From an uncultured Spirochaetales bacterium (GTDB lineage Bacteria; Spirochaetota; Spirochaetia; Sphaerochaetales; Sphaerochaetaceae), in the NCBI GenBank assembly GCA_944390045.1, contig CALXOO010000012.1:1-48967 (forward strand): a DNA stretch of 48,967 nucleotides, in the 5' to 3' direction. Shown piece after piece: positions 17,175 through 25,412 of the stretch; the first letter of the stretch is position 1, and each line of letters opens with the position of its first letter. The position numbers and the translations under genes are program-made. The notes beneath the pieces are model-generated. The model was not told the DNA's origin, did not search any database, and saw nothing but the letters and a program-made list of their open reading frames with translations.

Positions 17175-17827
17175 AGCATCACCTCACAGCCGAGTCTGAT
17201 CACCAGATCCGAGATGAGTATCGTTGCTCCGTCCATGTAGTCTGCGAATTTCATATATCCTTCTGCCGTCAGCCTGTAGTCCAGGAATCCTACTGCCGTC
17301 TCCAGACCCAGGACCGGCACGCTCTGGAAGCTGGTCTCATAGAAATCCTCGAACGCCAGATAGAGCCTTGCGGAAAAGACTGATGAGAAATAACCGATGC
17401 CGAGGATCAGGTTCGGAGATAGCGAGAAGTGAAGTTCCCGCACATGGCCGGAGTAGGACAGTCCTCCGATGATTCCAAGCCTGTAGTCAAGACGGATACC
17501 GCTGAAGTCCAGGTCCTGTCCCAGACTGCATGATGCAGTGGCCATGCCTCCCCTCAGTGCCCAGTTGTGGTAGGCTGATGAGAGAATGTCCATCCTGAAG
17601 TCTCCGCCTCCGCTGAGGCTGTACATCGCCGACAGTCTGGATGTCATGGGAGAAGCGGCCACTCCGAGTCTGTATCCGTCAGTGTCCACGTGCAGCTCAG
17701 CCTCGGCCTGCATCCCGTAAAGCGGGTCGCTGCGCAGAGCGAGCGATCCCCCCAGGACAGTGCCTGCATGCAGCATGCCGTGCACAGACAGCATGAGCAG
17801 AACGATGATGATAGACCTTGTCCCCAT
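17171..17827 (-). CDS. Exported protein of unknown function, possible small beta-barrel
   Basis: The 218-aa protein has a signal peptide (IIIVLLMLSVHGMLHA). Its body is rich in alternating aromatic/Gly strands (YRLGVAASPM, YRLGIIGGLSYSG, LILGIGYFSSVFSARLYLAF), which resembles an outer-membrane or surface barrel, though the last residue is Leu rather than Phe. I do not recognise the family. The start at 17827 follows a GGAGAGGGAGA purine run and gives the signal peptide. It overlaps the phosphoesterase gene by 4 bp and is divergent from lysK. Confidence 0.6.
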   Translation of the reverse strand: MGTRSIIIVLLMLSVHGMLHAGTVLGGSLALRSDPLYGMQAEAELHVDTDGYRLGVAASPMTSRLSAMYSLSGGGDFRMDILSSAYHNWALRGGMATASCSLGQDLDFSGIRLDYRLGIIGGLSYSGHVRELHFSLSPNLILGIGYFSSVFSARLYLAFEDFYETSFQSVPVLGLETAVGFLDYRLTAEGYMKFADYMDGATILISDLVIRLGCEVML

Positions 17828-17901
17828 TCTCCCTCTCCGACAAATGGCGATATGTGTGATTATCCTTTTGTTTTCCCTCTTCCGGCCCCTGTCCGGCTTC
17901 G

Positions 17902-17930
17902 TTGCAAAGATAGCAGGTCTTTGCCATAAT
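17902..17930 (+). promoter_or_regulatory. Promoter of lysK, leaderless arrangement
   Basis: TTGCAA (17902-17907), a 17-bp spacer and CATAAT (17925-17930, extended by TG at 17922-17923) end 8 nt before the ATG at 17939. This is the clearest of the leaderless-type promoters in the window. Confidence 0.65.
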
Positions 17931-17938
17931 TGAAAGAT

Positions 17939-19516
17939 ATGAGCGAGATCAATTCGACACACTGGGCGGATATTTACGCCGACAAGATCATAAGGGAGAA
18001 GGGTGACAAGGAACTTTACACCTGTGCCAGCGGCATCACCCCCTCAGGCACAGTCCATATCGGCAATTTCAGGGAGATCATCTCTGTCGAGCTGGTTGTC
18101 AGGGCCCTCAGGGCACGCGGCAGGAAGGTGAGGTTCATCTATTCCTGGGATGACTATGATGTCTTCAGGAAGGTCCCGAAGAACATGCCGGAGCCCGAAC
18201 TGCTGGAGACTTATCTGAGAAAGCCCATCACGCTGGTTCCCGATACGACCGGGGAGGCCGGCAACTACGCCAGGAAGAACGAGCTTGATGTCGAGCGCAT
18301 CCTTCCATCAGTAGGCGTCAATCCGGAATACCTCTATCAGGCTGAGCGCTACAGGAGCGGAATGTATGCCCAGGGAATGAAGAGGGCGCTGGAGAAGCGC
18401 AGTGAGATCAAGGCAATCTTGGATGAGTACAGGACAAAGCCGCTTGATGACGACTGGTGGCCCATCTCCATCTTCTCGTCCTTCACTGACAGGGATACGA
18501 CGACAGTGCTGGGCTGGGACGGCGAGTATGGCGTCACATACCGCGATGACAGCACCGGACAGGAGGAGACCATAGACCTCAGGACGACAAGCTGTGCGAA
18601 GCTGCCCTGGAGGATTGACTGGCCGATGAGGTGGGCTCGAGAGGGAGTCGACTTCGAGCCGGCCGGAAAGGATCATCACAGCGAAGGCGGAAGTTTCGAC
18701 ACTTCCCGCAGGATCGTCAGGCTCTTCGGAGGTGAGGCCCCTGTCTCGTTCCAGTATGACTTCATCTCCATCAAGGGCCGCGGAGGCAAGATCTCCTCAT
18801 CAAGCGGAGAGGTCATCAGTCTCTATGATGTCCTTGAGGTCTACACGCCTGAGCTCTGCCGCTATCTCTTCGTCTCAACCAGACCCAATACGGAGTTCGC
18901 TATCTCCTTTGATCTGGATGTCCTCAAGATCTACGAGGATTATGACAACTGCGAGAGGATCTACTTCGGACTGATGGAGGTCAATGAGAAGAGGAGACAG
19001 AAGGAGAAGCGCATTTACGAACTCAGCCAGGTCACTGATGAAATCCCCTCAGAACCGGGCTATCAGATACCCTTCCGCCATCTGTGCAACCTGCTGCAGA
19101 TCCACTGCGGCGACATCGACGCCGTGATCAGCAGTCTTGACGGTGTCAGCGAGAGCCAGAGAAAGAGACTTGAGGTGCGCTGCCGCTGCGCCTGGAACTG
19201 GATCACGACTTTCGCTCCTGAAGATTTCCGCTTCTCGCTCGATGACGGCACGAGACCTCTTGTCGGGCTGACTGATGCCGAGAGGTCTGCCATTCATGAC
19301 CTGAAGTCATACATTGAGCAGTGGCTGGACAGCAGCGATGAGAAGTCGTTCGCAAACTACATCTACAAGGCAGCAGAGGACAACGGCGTCGACAAGGGTG
19401 ATTTCTTCACCGCGGTCTACAAGGTCCTGATCGGCAAGGAGAGGGGGCCGAAACTGGCCGGTTTCCTGAAGGCCTGTTCCACGCTCAGACTTGTCTCGAT
19501 CCTCTCTCGCTACTGA
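17939..19516 (+). CDS. lysK: Lysyl-tRNA synthetase, class I
   Basis: This enzyme charges tRNA-Lys. The 525-aa protein is the class I form, found in archaea, spirochaetes and some alphaproteobacteria, not the common class II LysS. Visible signatures are TPSGTVHIGNFRE (HIGN at 40-43), a KMSKS-equivalent KISSS near 284-288, SWDDYD, and the C-terminal helical anticodon-binding cage. It is a useful taxonomic marker for this window. The start is at the ATG right after the promoter; an in-frame TTG at 17930 overlaps the -10 and is rejected. Confidence 0.95.
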   Translation: MSEINSTHWADIYADKIIREKGDKELYTCASGITPSGTVHIGNFREIISVELVVRALRARGRKVRFIYSWDDYDVFRKVPKNMPEPELLETYLRKPITLVPDTTGEAGNYARKNELDVERILPSVGVNPEYLYQAERYRSGMYAQGMKRALEKRSEIKAILDEYRTKPLDDDWWPISIFSSFTDRDTTTVLGWDGEYGVTYRDDSTGQEETIDLRTTSCAKLPWRIDWPMRWAREGVDFEPAGKDHHSEGGSFDTSRRIVRLFGGEAPVSFQYDFISIKGRGGKISSSSGEVISLYDVLEVYTPELCRYLFVSTRPNTEFAISFDLDVLKIYEDYDNCERIYFGLMEVNEKRRQKEKRIYELSQVTDEIPSEPGYQIPFRHLCNLLQIHCGDIDAVISSLDGVSESQRKRLEVRCRCAWNWITTFAPEDFRFSLDDGTRPLVGLTDAERSAIHDLKSYIEQWLDSSDEKSFANYIYKAAEDNGVDKGDFFTAVYKVLIGKERGPKLAGFLKACSTLRLVSILSRY

Positions 19517-19529
19517 CGGAGGTCCGCCT

Positions 19530-20093
19530 GTGAAGGTTGTTCTCTTCAACGGCTCCCCCAGGGAGCATGGCTGTACTTATACTGCGGTGCGTCTTGTCGC
19601 GGATGAACTCGAGAGAGAGGGAATCACGACTGAGATCATTCACGCCGCGAAGGAGGGCTTTTCTGCCCGGGATGTGGATGAGGCTGCGAGCAGGTGCCTT
19701 GAGAGCGATGGAATTGTTCTCTCGTCTCCTGTCTGGTACGCATCAGCATGCGGGCTCTCAAGCTATTTCTATGACCAGCTCTTCAACCGCATCGGATACA
19801 GGATGCGGCTCAAGGCCGGTGCCTGTGTCGTATCCTGCCGCAGGGGCGGCGCCACGGCGACCTTTGACCAGCTGAACAAGTATTTCACGATCAGCGGGAT
19901 CACCGTCGTCTCATCATTCTACTGGAACCAGGTGCATGGAAACACGCCTGATGAGGTGATGAGGGATGAGGAGGGAGTCGCCACGATGAGGGAACTTGGC
20001 CGGAATATGGCCTATGTCCTGAAAGCCCTTGACAGGGCCGCTCTGCCGCTTCCGGAATCAGGGCCCAGAGTGAAGACGAACTTCATCCGCTGA
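19530..20093 (+). CDS. NADPH-dependent FMN reductase/flavodoxin-like protein
   Basis: The 187-aa protein starts VKVVLFNGSPREHGCTYTA, the FMN phosphate-binding loop of the NADPH-dependent FMN reductase family. A second FMN contact, SSPVWYAS, lies near residue 70, and the YWNQVHG region is typical of multimeric iron-sulfur flavodoxin-like reductases. The GTG start at 19530 is supported by GGAGG at 19518-19522. The electron acceptor is unknown. It follows lysK by 13 nt and precedes the ABC exporter by 10 nt, so it is probably transcribed with them. Confidence 0.75.
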   Translation: MKVVLFNGSPREHGCTYTAVRLVADELEREGITTEIIHAAKEGFSARDVDEAASRCLESDGIVLSSPVWYASACGLSSYFYDQLFNRIGYRMRLKAGACVVSCRRGGATATFDQLNKYFTISGITVVSSFYWNQVHGNTPDEVMRDEEGVATMRELGRNMAYVLKALDRAALPLPESGPRVKTNFIR

Positions 20094-20103
20094 GGGGCAT
20101 ACA

Positions 20104-21819
20104 GTGGGCAGGCTGTTCAGCTATCTGAGAAAATACACGAGGGACTGCATCCTCGCGCCGCTTTTCAAGCTGCTTGAGGCGGTGCTCGAGCTTTTCGTCC
20201 CGCTGGTCGTCGCAGCCATCATCGACCACGGCATAGCAGACAGGGATGTGTCCTATATCGTGCGCATGGTCATGGTCCTTTTCGCCCTTTCCGTTACCGG
20301 GCTGGCCGTGTCGGTCACCGCCCAGTATTTCTCCGCCCGGGCGGCATCCTCTTTCGCCCGCGATGCGAAAAAGGCTCTTTTTGAGCATATAGAGCTTTTC
20401 AGCATGGCCGACTGCGAGAAGCTGGGACTGGCGACTCTGATCAACAGAATGACCGGAGACATGAATCAGGTCCAGTCCGGCGTCAACATGACGCTGCGTC
20501 TTCTCCTGCGTTCACCCTTTGTCGTCCTCGGAGCGGCCTTCATGGCCTTTGTCGTCGATGTGCGCTCGGCTTTTGTCTTTGTGGTCGTGATCCCCGTGCT
20601 CGCACTCGTCGTCTACCTCATAATGAGGGTGACTGTCCCTCGCTTCCGCTCTGTACAGGGCGGGGTGGATGACCTGCTGGCAAGGACGCGCGAGAATTAC
20701 AGGGGTGCCCGCGTCATAAGGGCGTTCAACCTGCAGGAAAGTGAGAGAAAGGGCTTCCATGATGCGGGAGACAGCCTGCTGACCAGACAGCTTGGAGCCG
20801 CCTCGCTGTCCGCCCTGACCAATCCCATGACCTCCTTCGTCGTGAACCTGGGTATCATGGTCCTGATCTGGTATGGCGGTCTCAGAGTGGAGGCCGGAAC
20901 GCTGACTCAGGGCTCTGTAGTCGCTCTCTTCAACTATATGTCCCAGATCCTGGTCGAGCTGATCAAGCTGGCAGGACTCATACAGACAATGACCCGTGCC
21001 CTGGCAAGTGCCAGGCGTGTCGGAAGCATCTTCGACATGGAACCGTCCATGGCTGACGGCAGCCGGATGGACAGTCCGGAGGACGGCCCTGCGATTGAGT
21101 TCAGGCATGTGAGCTTCAGCTATGCTGAGGGCTGCGGACGTGTCCTGAAGGACATCAGCTTCAGGCTTGAGAGAGGGCAGACACTCGGCATCATAGGCGC
21201 GACCGGCAGCGGCAAGTCAACGCTTGCGGCACTTATGGCCCGCCTGTATGACCCGCAGGAGGGCGAGATTCTGATCCTTGGTGCACCTGTCAGATCCTAC
21301 CGCCTGAGCTATCTGCATGACACGGTGACTCTGGTCCTCCAGAAGGCACGGCTCTTCAGCGGCACCATCCTGGGCAACCTGAAGCTTGCCAGTCCCCATG
21401 CGACAGAGGAGGATGTGAGAGCGGCCCTTGCCGATGCCCAGGCCCTGGACTTCGTCATGGAGAAAGGACTTGATGCTCCAGTCGAGGCCGGCGGAAGGAA
21501 TTTCTCCGGCGGTCAGCGCCAGAGGCTCTCGATCGCACGTGCCCTGGTCCACGGAGGCAGCATACTGATTCTGGATGACAGCTTCTCCGCACTGGACTAC
21601 AAGACTGACAGCCTGGTACGTCAGGCACTCGCCGCAAGACCCGTCACGAAGGTCATCATCTCGCAGCGCTCAAGCTCGGTGATGAATGCGGACCTGATCA
21701 TCCTGCTGGAGAACGGTTCGATTGCGGCAATGGGCACCCATGAGGAGCTGATGGCCTCAAGTCCGGTGTACAGGGAGATCCATTACACACAGTTCGAGAA
21801 GGAGGACGGAGATGTATAA
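20104..21819 (+). CDS. ABC exporter half-transporter, subunit with degenerate Walker B
   Basis: The 571-aa protein joins a six-helix membrane domain to an ATPase domain. Walker A is GATGSGKST (from residue 365), the signature is FSGGQRQR, and Walker B is LILDD with Asp492 where the catalytic Glu normally sits. This substitution is known from one partner of heterodimeric exporters such as TM287/288. It starts with GTG after GAGGGG and overlaps the next gene by 8 bp. Substrate is not predictable; family members export drugs, lipids or peptides. Confidence 0.85.
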   Translation: MGRLFSYLRKYTRDCILAPLFKLLEAVLELFVPLVVAAIIDHGIADRDVSYIVRMVMVLFALSVTGLAVSVTAQYFSARAASSFARDAKKALFEHIELFSMADCEKLGLATLINRMTGDMNQVQSGVNMTLRLLLRSPFVVLGAAFMAFVVDVRSAFVFVVVIPVLALVVYLIMRVTVPRFRSVQGGVDDLLARTRENYRGARVIRAFNLQESERKGFHDAGDSLLTRQLGAASLSALTNPMTSFVVNLGIMVLIWYGGLRVEAGTLTQGSVVALFNYMSQILVELIKLAGLIQTMTRALASARRVGSIFDMEPSMADGSRMDSPEDGPAIEFRHVSFSYAEGCGRVLKDISFRLERGQTLGIIGATGSGKSTLAALMARLYDPQEGEILILGAPVRSYRLSYLHDTVTLVLQKARLFSGTILGNLKLASPHATEEDVRAALADAQALDFVMEKGLDAPVEAGGRNFSGGQRQRLSIARALVHGGSILILDDSFSALDYKTDSLVRQALAARPVTKVIISQRSSSVMNADLIILLENGSIAAMGTHEELMASSPVYREIHYTQFEKEDGDV

Positions 21820-23554
21820 GAAGACTCTGATACGCATGTTCTCCTATCTGGCCGCATACAGGGGCCGTTTCGTGCTCTCGGTTGTAATGGCGCTTGTCTA
21901 TGTGCTCTCATCACTGTATATCCCGCTGCTTGCGGGGCAGGCGATAGACAGCCTCATCGGACCGGGGAGGGTGGACTTCAGTCTCCTGACAGGCCGCCTG
22001 GCAGCCATTCTCGTGACCTCACTCGTCTGTTTTCTGTCACAGTACATACTCTCAAGGCTGAACAACACACTGGTGTACTCACTTTCCAGGAATCTGAGAA
22101 ATGACGCCTTTGACAAGATAGGAAGGCTCCCGTTCGCATATCTGGACAGCCATCGCCAGGGAGATGTCGTGGCCCGTGTGATCGGCGATGTGGAGCAGGT
22201 GGCGGACGGACTCCTGCTCGGCTTCAGTCAGTTCCTCACCGCCGTTCTGACGATAGTGCTCACGATATACTACCTCTTCAGTCTTGACTGGCTGATGGCC
22301 CTGGTCGTCATCCTCCTTTCCCCGCTGTCGCTTGTCGTCGCGAGCTTCATCGCGCGGCGGACTCACAAGCACTTCAGAAAGACAGCGGAGAAGCGTTCCC
22401 TCCAGACAGACCTTACCGATGAGTTCATCACCAATACAGGGGAGGTCATCTGCTACAACCTCCAGAACCAGTGTCAGGAGCGCTTTGGCCGTGTCAATGA
22501 TGAGTGGGCAGAAAGTTCTCTGAAGGGCACCTTCTACTCCTCGCTGGTGAACCCGGCCACCAGGGCAGTGAACAGCATTGTGTATGCCTGTGCCGCACTG
22601 ACGGGGAGTCTGCTTGTCATCACGGGGAGAATGAGTGTGGGGGGACTCACAAGCGCGCTGAGCTATGCCACGCAGTATACAAAGCCGTTCAACGACATCA
22701 CTGGAGTCGTGACGGAACTGCAGAACGCACTGGTGTGCGCATCCAGGATCTTCGCCCTGCTTGACGAGGCCGAGGTCGAGGACAGGGGGACTCTGGAACT
22801 GCCACACGGGCCTCTGTCTGTCAGTTTCCGCAATGTCTTCTTCTCCTATGTCAGCGGACAGGATCTTATCCGGGACTTCTCGCTTGATATCGAGAGCGGA
22901 CGCCATGTGGCGATAGTCGGTCCCACAGGCGCAGGAAAGAGCACCATCATAAATCTTCTGATGCGCTATTATGATGCGGACAGCGGCACTATTCTCATTG
23001 ACGGCATTCCGATCGGTCAGCTGAAGCTGTCAAGTCTGCGCCTTTCCTTCGGCTCCGTGCTGCAGGATTCCTTCATCAGGAGGGCGACTGTCAGGGAGAA
23101 TATCGCGATGGGAAGATCATTCACTGATGACCAGATCATCGCTGCCTGCCAGAAGGCCCATGTGCACAACATCATCATGAACCTTGAGAATGGCTATGAC
23201 ACCATGCTGGATGATGACGAGGGCCTGCTGTCTGCCGGAGAGCGTCAGCTGATCGCAATAGCGCGCTGTATGGTCGCCCTGCCGAACCTGCTCATCCTTG
23301 ACGAGGCCACAAGTTCCATCGACACGCGCACTGAGGGGCTTATACAGTCCTCATTCAACGAGATGACCAGGGGCCGCACCAGCTTTGTTGTCGCGCATCG
23401 TCTCTCGACGATAAGGAACGCCGATATAATCCTTGTCATGAAGGACGGAGACATAGTGGAGTCAGGACGCCACGATGAGCTGCTTGCCCGCGGCGGTTTC
23501 TACAGTGAGCTCTATCACAGCCAGTACGCGAAAGCCGTAGGGCAGGGCCGCTGA
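21812..23554 (+). CDS. ABC exporter half-transporter, subunit with canonical Walker B and altered signature
   Basis: The 580-aa protein has the same membrane-ATPase layout as its partner. Walker A is GPTGAGKST and Walker B LLILDEATSS is canonical, but the signature reads LSAGE (473-477) instead of LSGGQ. In a heterodimer the altered signature here would face the Asp-type Walker B of the partner, making one degenerate and one active ATP site. The two genes overlap by 8 bp. No clear terminator follows. Confidence 0.85.
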   Translation: MYKKTLIRMFSYLAAYRGRFVLSVVMALVYVLSSLYIPLLAGQAIDSLIGPGRVDFSLLTGRLAAILVTSLVCFLSQYILSRLNNTLVYSLSRNLRNDAFDKIGRLPFAYLDSHRQGDVVARVIGDVEQVADGLLLGFSQFLTAVLTIVLTIYYLFSLDWLMALVVILLSPLSLVVASFIARRTHKHFRKTAEKRSLQTDLTDEFITNTGEVICYNLQNQCQERFGRVNDEWAESSLKGTFYSSLVNPATRAVNSIVYACAALTGSLLVITGRMSVGGLTSALSYATQYTKPFNDITGVVTELQNALVCASRIFALLDEAEVEDRGTLELPHGPLSVSFRNVFFSYVSGQDLIRDFSLDIESGRHVAIVGPTGAGKSTIINLLMRYYDADSGTILIDGIPIGQLKLSSLRLSFGSVLQDSFIRRATVRENIAMGRSFTDDQIIAACQKAHVHNIIMNLENGYDTMLDDDEGLLSAGERQLIAIARCMVALPNLLILDEATSSIDTRTEGLIQSSFNEMTRGRTSFVVAHRLSTIRNADIILVMKDGDIVESGRHDELLARGGFYSELYHSQYAKAVGQGR

Positions 23555-23656
23555 CAGTACTGCTCACTGTCTGGGCTTTTCCCTCAGTCCCGGCGGGAGT
23601 CCGACGTGTCTGTCCGCAACTATACTGCCGTTACTGGGCTTCTGGCCTGCTAGGTG

Positions 23657-23689
23657 AAGCGGGAGGCCATGGATGACAAGGCCTCGCTT
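23657..23689. repeat. Imperfect hairpin in the 290-bp gap between the ABC genes and era
   Basis: AAGCGGGAGGCC and GGCCTCGCTT can pair around a 10-nt loop, with one bulged G. No T-run follows on either side. The rest of 23555-23844 shows no convincing gene, only short fragments without homology I can recognise. Confidence 0.35.
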
Positions 23690-23844
23690 GCCATGTTCAC
23701 GTAAATGCCGCTGCACAGCATTCCGTGCCGGAGGATTACCTGGAGGAGGTCAGGAAGCTGTCAGGATCCTGACCGGGCAGGCAGTGAAGCAGGCTTCTCC
23801 CGGTGCGCACTGGTGCTCAATGCACTGGCGCGCCTCAATCGCTT

Positions 23845-24759
23845 TCACCTGTTCTGTCTGAATAACCTGTCCAGTGTCACCTGGTTGCTGCGCCACTTGT
23901 TCTGGGCCTTCACCCTGAGGTCCAGTGTCAGCCTGAGCCCGTGGAAGATCTTTTTGATCTCCCTGAAGCTTTCTTTTCTGATGCGTCTGATATTCTCTCC
24001 GCCCTTTCCGACGATGATGCCTTTCTGGCCCTCGCGCTCCGTGACGATGAAGGCCCGGATCCATACTGAAGAGCCTGCCTCATCGTATTCGATGTCGCCG
24101 ACCTCCACATAGATCACATGCGGCAGCTCGTCGCTGAGCAGGTTGATTGTCTTCTCCCTGATGATCTCGCTGATCCTGAATTCCAGGTTCTGATCCGTGT
24201 AGCTGTCCTCTGGGTAGAGCAGGGCTCCGTATGGGGCGATCCGGAAGAGCTCTATCAGGATCTCGTCAACACCCTCGTCCTTCAGGCCGCTGGCATTGAG
24301 CACGACTGCCCCGGGAAGCCTTGCGGTGATATAGTCCCTTGCCGCAGCGAGCTCTCCGTCAGTGAGGATGTCTGCCTTGTTGATGACGGCCACTACCGGA
24401 ACCCTTACTTTCTGCAGGATCCCGATTATCGCATCCTCCTCGGCTCCGGCCTCACGCCGGGCGTCCATGAGATAGAGCACGACATCGCTGTCATCAAGAG
24501 ACGACACAGTGATCTCCTGCATCCTGCGGTTGATCTCCCTGCCGCCGAGATGATAGCCGGGAGTGTCTGTGAAGATGAGCTGGCCACGCTGGTCAGTGTA
24601 GATGCCTCTTATGGCATTGCGGGTCGTCTGCGGGGTGGATGCGGTGATGCTGACCTTCATCTCGCATATTGTGTTTACAAGTGTTGATTTGCCCACGCTC
24701 GGCCTGCCGATGAGGGATACTGTGGCGCATTTGACAAGTCTTTCGTCTTCTCTTTCCAT
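23845..24759 (-). CDS. era: GTPase Era
   Basis: Era is an essential GTPase that binds 16S rRNA and assists 30S ribosome assembly. The 304-aa protein has G1 GRPSVGKST, the effector TTRNAIRGI, G3 DTPGYH, G4 NKAD and a C-terminal KH domain with IIVGKGGENIRRI. Length is normal. The start at 24759 is fixed by a perfect TATAAT ending 9 nt upstream. Two in-frame codons, MER, precede the first conserved residues by about ten. It is divergent from clpP with overlapping -10 elements. Confidence 0.95.
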   Translation of the reverse strand: MEREDERLVKCATVSLIGRPSVGKSTLVNTICEMKVSITASTPQTTRNAIRGIYTDQRGQLIFTDTPGYHLGGREINRRMQEITVSSLDDSDVVLYLMDARREAGAEEDAIIGILQKVRVPVVAVINKADILTDGELAAARDYITARLPGAVVLNASGLKDEGVDEILIELFRIAPYGALLYPEDSYTDQNLEFRISEIIREKTINLLSDELPHVIYVEVGDIEYDEAGSSVWIRAFIVTEREGQKGIIVGKGGENIRRIRKESFREIKKIFHGLRLTLDLRVKAQNKWRSNQVTLDRLFRQNR

Positions 24760-24768
24760 TTCAATTCA

Positions 24769-24797
24769 ATTATACTTGATTGCCATGAGTGAAGAAA
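24769..24797 (-). promoter_or_regulatory. Promoter of era, leaderless arrangement, overlapping the clpP promoter
   Basis: On the minus strand TATAAT (24774-24769) ends 9 nt before the era ATG. A weak TTTCTT (24797-24792) lies at 17-bp spacing. Four bases of the -10 are shared with the opposite promoter. Confidence 0.55.
24771..24776 (+). promoter_or_regulatory. -10 of clpP, leaderless arrangement
   Basis: TATACT ends 8 nt before the ATG at 24785. There is no clear -35 and no ribosome binding site. It overlaps the era -10 at 24771-24774. Confidence 0.5.
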
Positions 24798-25360
24798 AGA
24801 AGAAAGAGAATCCTGCCGATCCCTCTCTGAATGACAGGCTGATGAAGACGCGCTCCATCATGCTTACGGGTGAGATCAGCAAGGAGAGCGCTGATGTCAT
24901 CATACGCAACCTGCTGGTCATGGACAGCGAGTCCGGTGATCCCATCACTGTCTATATCAACAGTCCAGGAGGCGATGTCGACGCCGGTTTCGCGATCTAC
25001 GACATGGTACGTTTCATCTCATCCCCCGTGCGCATGGTCGGTATGGGGCTGGTAGCTTCGGCCGCTGTCATCGTCCTGCTCTCGGTTCCAAGGGAGAGAC
25101 GTTTCGGCCTGCCCAATTCCACCTATCTCATCCACCAGCCGATGGCCAGCATGAAGGGAGTGGCCGCTGACATAGAGATCCATGCCAGGAACATGGAATA
25201 CTGCCGGCAGCGGACGGACAGCCTCATCGCCGAAGCCTGCGGAAAGAGCGTTGAGGAGGTGCGCAGGGACACTGAGCGCGACTGCTGGATCTACAGTCAG
25301 GGGGCGGTCGAGTACGGACTGATCGACCGGGTGATCACGACACGGAGCGCCCTGGATTAG
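24785..25360 (+). CDS. clpP: ATP-dependent Clp protease proteolytic subunit
   Basis: ClpP is the tetradecameric serine protease that degrades proteins fed by Clp ATPases. The 191-aa protein keeps the triad with standard spacing: Ser92 in GLVASAAV, His117 in LIHQP and Asp166 in DTERD. The N-terminus (MSEEKKKENP) is unlike that of the main ClpP and the Ser motif differs from GQAASMG, so this may be a second, divergent ClpP paralogue. No Clp ATPase gene is adjacent. A T8 run follows the stop without a good stem. Confidence 0.85.
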   Translation: MSEEKKKENPADPSLNDRLMKTRSIMLTGEISKESADVIIRNLLVMDSESGDPITVYINSPGGDVDAGFAIYDMVRFISSPVRMVGMGLVASAAVIVLLSVPRERRFGLPNSTYLIHQPMASMKGVAADIEIHARNMEYCRQRTDSLIAEACGKSVEEVRRDTERDCWIYSQGAVEYGLIDRVITTRSALD

Positions 25361-25412
25361 TTTTTTTTGTACATCTGACGTGTTTTCATGACGATACAGA
25401 TGCGGAGGCCAT

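Noticed and set aside
23650..23760. Short minus-strand frame ending in MASEALSSMASRFT
   Set aside because: It reads like a coding tail but has a stop about 36 codons upstream and no recognisable family or ribosome binding site; possibly a gene remnant, not supportable.
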